NCBI GenBank assembly: GCA_002505455.1
Contig: DAVB01000003.1
Span: 550 to 20,106 of the forward strand
Length of the DNA: 19,557 bases
Direction: 5' to 3'
Source of the DNA: Euryarchaeota archaeon UBA52
GTDB lineage: Archaea > Thermoplasmatota > Poseidoniia > Poseidoniales > Thalassarchaeaceae
Shown one piece after another: positions 14,584 to 19,557 of this stretch. The notes below the pieces were generated by a model. The model saw nothing but the letters and a program-made list of their open reading frames with translations, had not been told where the DNA came from and did no database searches. A program made the position numbers and the translations under genes. The stretch's first letter is position 1. Every line of letters begins with the position of its first letter.

Positions 14584-15679
14584 AGGCGCCAGCGAGGATG
14601 AAATCAAGAAGGCCTTCAGGTCCCTCGCGAGGAAATACCATCCTGATAAAAATCCCGATGACGAGAAGTCAGAAGCCATGTTCAAGGAAGTCCAAGAGGC
14701 ATATGCCATCCTCTCGAATCCGGATGAACGTAGGAAGTACGATCGTTTTGGGCACAATCGACCAGGTGGCAGCCCATTCGGACCAGACGGATTCCAAGGA
14801 GTAGATATCAACATAGACGATTTATTCGGCGGAGGGTTTGACAGTATCTTCAGCACTTTATTCGGAGGCCGCCAGACTCGTAGAAATCAGAGAGGCTCCG
14901 ATCTGCTTTATCGTCATCAGATATCTTTCCAAGATGCGTTTACCGGCACTGAAGAGGAGATAGAAATCGAAGTCATGTCTTCTTGTGAAGATTGTTCAGG
15001 TACCGGCGCATCCAGCCCAGGCGACGTTAGAGAGTGCTCGACATGCGAGGGACACGGACGCCTAAGGAGAATGCAGCGAGTGGGCCCATTCACTCAGCAG
15101 GTTGTCTCTGACTGTCCCGCTTGCAATGGAGATGGTAAGACAATAACAGATCCTTGTGAGAAATGTGGTGGCGAGGGGCGCCTCAATAAAAATCGGAGGG
15201 TGCGCTTCACGGTTCCGGCTGGAATAGATTCCGGCACAAGGCTCCGCATGAGTGGATTCGGGGAAGCCTCCAGGGACTCAAGAGGTGCTGCTGGCCATCT
15301 CTACATTGAGGTAAAGCACGATGAACATCCTTGGTTTGAACGTGATGGCGCGGATCTTCTAATGGCTCTTCCAGTGAATTACTCGGATATTGTCTTAGGT
15401 TGTGAATTAGAGATCCCTCACGTGGATGACGAGCCCCTCAAGATAAAAATCCCGAGCGGATCCATGCCTGGCGATACAATCACAGTCAAGGGTCGTGGTT
15501 TTCCTAACTCAAGACGGAGAGGAAAACGAGGAGACGTCACAATAGTCCTGAGACTCAAGTCTCCTCCGCGGCTCTCACGGGCTGCGAAGAAGGCGCTGGA
15601 AGATCTGAGAAGTCACATAGATGATGGCGTAAACCCTGAGGACTCAGCTAGGGACGAAGCCAAACGAAGAAGAAAGTAG
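14543..15679 (+). CDS. dnaJ: Type I chaperone DnaJ (Hsp40)
   Basis: 378 residues, the usual length of a type I DnaJ. The J domain (residues 1-70) carries the HPD triad at 33-35 (KYHPDKNPDD), which stimulates the ATPase of DnaK. A Gly/Phe-rich linker follows (about 70-120, including FGGGFDSIFSTLFGG). Four zinc-binding CxxCxGxG repeats lie at about 148-155, 165-172, 191-198 and 205-212, all eight Cys intact (CEDCSGTG, CSTCEGHG, CPACNGDG, CEKCGGEG). The substrate-binding C-terminal domains follow (VPAGIDSGTRLRMSGFGEAS, then the IPSGSMPGDTITVKGRG region), and a basic tail ends the protein. GGTGG lies 9 bases before the ATG. No dnaK or grpE is in the window. The gene is convergent with the next one, 10 bases between them. 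Confidence 0.95.
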   Translation: MAKRDYYDVLGLDRGASEDEIKKAFRSLARKYHPDKNPDDEKSEAMFKEVQEAYAILSNPDERRKYDRFGHNRPGGSPFGPDGFQGVDINIDDLFGGGFDSIFSTLFGGRQTRRNQRGSDLLYRHQISFQDAFTGTEEEIEIEVMSSCEDCSGTGASSPGDVRECSTCEGHGRLRRMQRVGPFTQQVVSDCPACNGDGKTITDPCEKCGGEGRLNKNRRVRFTVPAGIDSGTRLRMSGFGEASRDSRGAAGHLYIEVKHDEHPWFERDGADLLMALPVNYSDIVLGCELEIPHVDDEPLKIKIPSGSMPGDTITVKGRGFPNSRRRGKRGDVTIVLRLKSPPRLSRAAKKALEDLRSHIDDGVNPEDSARDEAKRRRK

Positions 15680-15689
15680 GCAGACAGGC

Positions 15690-17828
15690 TCAATCCCATC
15701 TGAGGGCCTTCCGCGGAACAATTGCCACAGGCTCCCCCTTCACACGACCAGTCACTTCAATCTCGATCATTTCTGGAACTGGCGCAACACGGATCGAAAT
15801 CATCACACACTCCCCTACCTGTAAGTCCCCGACAAGAATCTCGTCTCCATGGAACTTCCATTCACCCTCTACCTCGGAAATTTCGGATCGGGGGCCATGA
15901 GGGAATGAAAGCCTCAGACAAGCCATTTTCCAAACAGCGTTCGAGGCCATCCCGAAACTAATCGCCCCCTTCTCGCTATCATCAATCCAGAGTCCGATAT
16001 CACCTAGAGGGGTAGAGGTAGACACACTTGCAACTTCTCGATTCACAAGACCCTTCTCAACAATGAAACCTGCACGTGCAGAGACTAAACCGGATCCTTC
16101 TACAGATTCCAAGGCCGCCTCCAGATCGTCATCGGACATACCCATTTCCAGCTTACTTCTTATCGAGTCAATCTTTTGTTGATTTATCGTGTGCCCCTCA
16201 TTTCCGCCAAAGATTCTGTACAATATCTCCTTCCTCATCATCAGCATCACCAGAAAGGCAGGAGTAAGGAGGAATACGCCTGCAAAGATGTAGTAGGGAC
16301 GAGCCTCTGATGAAAGATCGACGTAGGATCCAAGATCTTCTTTTGGAGGGCTATTGACGGAGATTATGAATGAATAGGCCCCTACTTGGCCGGAGCCCTG
16401 TTCGACCCTGATGGCATGCACCCCCTTCGGAAGAAGCATCTGAGAACCATTTGTTGAATTCATGATGGAGTAATCAGACTCGCCCCTTAACTCCTGGATC
16501 TGAATATTAGCCCCTCCCATCTCGGGATCACTCCGAATCATGGTTCCATTATCTGATTCAATAGATACCAGGTATATGTCGATTGGATCTTGGTCAGATA
16601 CGTCCCCCTGAAGACGAAGCATGGACGATGAGTAAGCTCCTTGATCCGAGGCGACAGTCCACATTGGCCACATCGAGGACTCTTCAGAATCATGCGGAAG
16701 ACGATTGGGGGCGTCCCCCACGAATCCATGTTTATCCAATCCGGCTGAGCCAGAAAAATCTGAAGATTTTGATTCAAGCATGACTTGAATTCCCCATGCG
16801 CCTTCAACAGATGAACCGATGCGTATCTCTAGAGAAATAGTATCATGGGACGTTACACCAGACAAATGCTCCATCTTCTCTGAGATGCTGCCATCCAGCA
16901 GATGTTCTCGAATTTCAATTGACTCCGAATCGTTATTGTCCGTAAATGGGTAGATTTCGAATTCTACTCCTCCTGCTGCTGGTACGATGAATGAATCAAA
17001 GTCCCCTGGAAAATGGAAAAGCCCCCTCGCATATGATGAGAATGAATTCGCAGTCATTCTTTGATTCGTATAATGGGAGACTCCTGCGCCATCCTCGTCG
17101 GAAACTAGCAACTCGACCGCGTAAACAGAATTACGCCTATCTTGCTCCGTTGCCGACAAAACCATCCACGCGTCTTCATCACTGGAGGCACTAACCGTGA
17201 TTCCAGCATGCATATGCAGGCCCCCGCTCGAGACGGATGAACCCCTGCTTGTCATTTCCTTACTGCCATCTGTCTTTTCTTTCCATATTTCAACTAGAAA
17301 AGGTGCTTCTGAGACTATTGATTCTACTAATGCAATCCCACCGCTTACAAGTAGCCATGCATCAGAATCACCGCCTGAATCAAACCATCCTGACATTCTC
17401 TTAGTCGGGAATACGAGGCTTTCGCACAAGTCATCCATGCAAACTTCCGATGAGGGGATTGAGTTGCCTCCATCATAAACCCCTGACGATCCATTTACAT
17501 CCATATGCTCATGGATGAATCCATCTTCCGATGTGAGTGTAATAATGGACGCAGAACCCATTGCATCGGATTCCTCTTGGATATTGTATGTCAGTCGACC
17601 ACTGGCATTCCCCGACCATGACAAGCCATCCTCAAACACGACTTGATCGGAACCCGAGATTTCCAGAGAGAATCCCGAACAAGGTCCGTCTTCGCATTCA
17701 ATTGCGACATACGTCGGCCCAAATGCCTCGATTTCAAGAAGGCTGGAATCGTTATCCTGAGCGGCAGAAAGAGGAAGAATACAAAGAATAGACACCACGA
17801 AATAAATCCCCGGTCTCGTGCTTTGCAT
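15690..17828 (-). CDS. Secreted/membrane protein: signal peptide, large ectodomain, one TM helix, cytoplasmic domain
   Basis: 712 residues from ATG 17828. Residues 1-23 are a signal peptide (IYFVVSILCILPLSAAQ). The ectodomain (about 24-508) is beta-rich, Ser/Asp/Glu-rich, with few Cys (CEDGPC, CMDDLC). It contains several DSDAWLLVSGG- or GDFDSFIVPAAGG-like segments that recall pre-peptidase C-terminal (PPC)-like beta-sandwich domains, in which a D-x-D-x-F/W strand recurs. One TM helix lies at about 510-532 (YYIFAGVFLLTPAFLVMLMM). The cytoplasmic part begins with a charged helix (KIDSIRSKLEMGMSDDDLEA) and ends in a small beta domain of about 100 residues. I do not recognise a named family. Its start codon overlaps, head to head, the start codon of the divergent arcS gene. 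Confidence 0.75.
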   Translation of the reverse strand: MQSTRPGIYFVVSILCILPLSAAQDNDSSLLEIEAFGPTYVAIECEDGPCSGFSLEISGSDQVVFEDGLSWSGNASGRLTYNIQEESDAMGSASIITLTSEDGFIHEHMDVNGSSGVYDGGNSIPSSEVCMDDLCESLVFPTKRMSGWFDSGGDSDAWLLVSGGIALVESIVSEAPFLVEIWKEKTDGSKEMTSRGSSVSSGGLHMHAGITVSASSDEDAWMVLSATEQDRRNSVYAVELLVSDEDGAGVSHYTNQRMTANSFSSYARGLFHFPGDFDSFIVPAAGGVEFEIYPFTDNNDSESIEIREHLLDGSISEKMEHLSGVTSHDTISLEIRIGSSVEGAWGIQVMLESKSSDFSGSAGLDKHGFVGDAPNRLPHDSEESSMWPMWTVASDQGAYSSSMLRLQGDVSDQDPIDIYLVSIESDNGTMIRSDPEMGGANIQIQELRGESDYSIMNSTNGSQMLLPKGVHAIRVEQGSGQVGAYSFIISVNSPPKEDLGSYVDLSSEARPYYIFAGVFLLTPAFLVMLMMRKEILYRIFGGNEGHTINQQKIDSIRSKLEMGMSDDDLEAALESVEGSGLVSARAGFIVEKGLVNREVASVSTSTPLGDIGLWIDDSEKGAISFGMASNAVWKMACLRLSFPHGPRSEISEVEGEWKFHGDEILVGDLQVGECVMISIRVAPVPEMIEIEVTGRVKGEPVAIVPRKALRWD
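17798..17807 (+). promoter_or_regulatory. Candidate BRE/TATA element for arcS
   Basis: CGAAATAAAT lies with its centre about 25 bases before the arcS ATG at 17827, the position expected for a TATA box of a leaderless archaeal transcript. It falls inside the signal-peptide codons of the gene on the other strand. This is a match by eye only. Confidence 0.3.
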
Positions 17829-19557
17829 GGCTCTTCGACGAGCCTCTTACCTTAGAATCCTTCAAGCAGATGGTACTGCGGCCACACTCATGGCCGACGA
17901 GGCTGCACTCGGCAGAACAGTTGAGGCGCGGGAAAGATTTGCGCGAATATTTGCATTGGGAGACAGGAAGAAACCCTCTGCAAGAACACCCTCACTGGTC
18001 CTCGTGGATGGTGACTCTGAGATGGACTCAAGAATAGCACCCTTCCGACTCACCAGAGACTCGGCCCGCGTCCCCTCGACATTGAAACTCAGGACTAGAG
18101 GCAAACTTTGCCCCCCATTCGAGAAGGAGGTCACGTGGGAGGCTTCAGAGGGCTTATCCTTGCCACCGACATTGGATGAGTCTGATGGAGGGACACTGCC
18201 ATTCGGAGAAGCATTTCTACCAGTATCGCTTCAGTCACTATCCCATGATCCACGTCTCTCTGATCTTGCTGTGGAACCGTCTGTAATCTGCTTGATCGAT
18301 GCTCCTCAGCTAGTCAATGATGATCTTCGCATGATCAAGGCGATAGATGCGTTGCGCAGAAGATTCCCCTCTTCACTGATCTGGGCACCTGGAATTTCAG
18401 GACCTGATAATTGCGCCCTTCTTGCTTGGATGGGCATCGACCTGATGGATCTTTCAAGATCGAGAAGGGCTCACTCTAGTGGAATCCTCCTTTCTGCCTT
18501 CGGCCCTAGATTACGTGATTCGGATATAGATGATGAAGACTCATGGAATCACCAGATTTCAATGTGGAAAGATGCTCTGAGCGAGACTAGAATAGCTATC
18601 AGAGAAGGTAGAATAAGACAACTCGCAGAGGCTGTAAGCCTCTCAAGCTCCCGATCAGTACAGAGAATGAGACGCCATGATGCATATCTTTCAGAGGTGG
18701 CGATTAATGACCCCGGACAGGCCGGTCTGGCGTCTACATCCGAATCTGACAGGGTATGGGACTGCTCTTCAAGAAGATCCAGAGACGATCCGATGATCAA
18801 ACGCTGGCACCATTCAATTGGCAACGGATGGACTCCAATGCCCCATCAATCGGAAATAGCGGTACTTCTGCCGTGCTCTGCAACGAAGCCCTACAGAAGA
18901 TCGCCCAGCCATAGGAAATTCAGAGACGCCATATCAAGCCGTGCAGTTTCTGAAATTATGGTCACTGCTCCACTTGGACTGGTACCAAGGGAGCTAGAGA
19001 TTCTATGGCCTGCATCTTCGTATGACATACCAGTAACAGGGGAGTGGGATATGGACGAGCTTCACATCATCAGGAAGATGGTATCTGATGTCGTTTCTCG
19101 TGCCGGCTTTGATATTGTAATCAATCATTCAGGGGTCAGGCTAGCGATTGATGGATGTGATGTAATCGATACCAGAATGGGCGATACTGCAGGCTCGCAA
19201 GAGTCCCTAAAACGACTTTCTGAAGAGGTTCAGTCCGCTACCAAAGAGGCGAATGCCCTTGAACCTAAGAGAGGTGTAGCATTGCTCGAATCTTTCCGAT
19301 CCATCTCAAGACATCTCTACGAGGATGATAGGTGGCTTGATGGCGCAAAGGTTTCCGGAAGGGCCCCAAATTACAGAATCACGCTAGATGGCGATCAAAT
19401 CGCGGTTTGGGATAGCTCAAAGGGCAGATTTGCATTCTCCAAGTCCGTCCTGCCCGTTCTTCTCGAAAACAAAATGCTCCCGACCGTCGATCTTGTAGAA
19501 GGCCATACGTGGACGGGTGACCTGTTCACATCGAATATCGCAGGCTTTACTGGATCA
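17827..19557 (+). CDS. arcS: Archaeosine synthase ArcS / TgtA2 (3' partial)
   Basis: 577 codons are open from ATG 17827 to the window end, so the C-terminus is cut off. A GTG at 17818 is in frame; an in-frame stop at 17803-17805 limits the start. The N-terminal part (about 1-300) has the degenerate TGT-like domain of the family. The diagnostic ArcS core motif is clear: VLLPCSATKPYRRSPSH beginning at residue 346, with C350, K354 and H362. The next segments (APLGLVPRELE, WPASSYDIPVTGEWD) also fit. The last visible residues (YRITLDGDQIAVWD) belong to the RNA-binding region before a PUA domain expected beyond the edge. ArcS acts on preQ0 at position 15 of archaeal tRNA to form archaeosine; in some archaea it transfers lysine to preQ0 and a radical SAM partner (RaSEA) completes the reaction. 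The full form of the partner system is not visible here. Confidence 0.9.
   Translation, partial: MALRRASYLRILQADGTAATLMADEAALGRTVEARERFARIFALGDRKKPSARTPSLVLVDGDSEMDSRIAPFRLTRDSARVPSTLKLRTRGKLCPPFEKEVTWEASEGLSLPPTLDESDGGTLPFGEAFLPVSLQSLSHDPRLSDLAVEPSVICLIDAPQLVNDDLRMIKAIDALRRRFPSSLIWAPGISGPDNCALLAWMGIDLMDLSRSRRAHSSGILLSAFGPRLRDSDIDDEDSWNHQISMWKDALSETRIAIREGRIRQLAEAVSLSSSRSVQRMRRHDAYLSEVAINDPGQAGLASTSESDRVWDCSSRRSRDDPMIKRWHHSIGNGWTPMPHQSEIAVLLPCSATKPYRRSPSHRKFRDAISSRAVSEIMVTAPLGLVPRELEILWPASSYDIPVTGEWDMDELHIIRKMVSDVVSRAGFDIVINHSGVRLAIDGCDVIDTRMGDTAGSQESLKRLSEEVQSATKEANALEPKRGVALLESFRSISRHLYEDDRWLDGAKVSGRAPNYRITLDGDQIAVWDSSKGRFAFSKSVLPVLLENKMLPTVDLVEGHTWTGDLFTSNIAGFTGS

Noticed and set aside
1..19557. 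CRISPR arrays, insertion sequences, integrases or attachment sites
   Set aside because: No short direct repeats with regular spacers, no transposase or integrase motifs and no terminal inverted repeats were found.

Overview
The window looks archaeal and most like a marine planktonic euryarchaeon of the Marine Group II / Candidatus Poseidoniales type. An archaeosine synthase (ArcS) and a UPF0201-family protein are archaeal markers. The very large secreted, Asp-rich proteins with calcium-binding-type DxDxDG repeats, and a membrane protein with a short Trp/Asp-rich cytoplasmic tail, fit what I know of that group. The group assignment is inference; the archaeal assignment is firm. Genes are densely packed, often convergent with 1-30 bases between stops, and no gene-free stretch exceeds about 160 bases.

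Left part (1-5477): the 3' end of a surface-anchored, Ig-like-domain protein is followed by a regulator-like STAND ATPase (MarR-type winged helix, NB-ARC NTPase, TPR array). Convergent to it is a WalJ/YycJ-type metallo-beta-lactamase-fold protein. The two convergent genes share the same 9-mer at nearly the same distance upstream of their starts.

Middle (5630-11855): a giant secreted protein of about 1,913 residues contains a probable beta-propeller and a long array of degenerate thrombospondin-type-3-like modules. A small helical protein of unknown function follows it.

Right part (11857-19557): a small two-helix membrane protein; a single-chain fusion of pyroglutamyl peptidase I with a MutT-type Nudix hydrolase; a UPF0201 protein; a small two-TM protein with a basic tail; a possible overlapping 59-residue ORF; a complete type I DnaJ (Hsp40); a signal-peptide plus single-TM protein of unknown function; and, divergent from it, the 5' part of arcS, which runs off the window end.

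There is no sign of a mobile element, CRISPR array, rRNA or tRNA. The most unusual items are the Pcp-Nudix fusion, the giant repeat protein, the STAND/WalJ convergent pair with its shared upstream 9-mer, and the arcS/membrane-protein pair whose start codons overlap head to head on a CATG palindrome.
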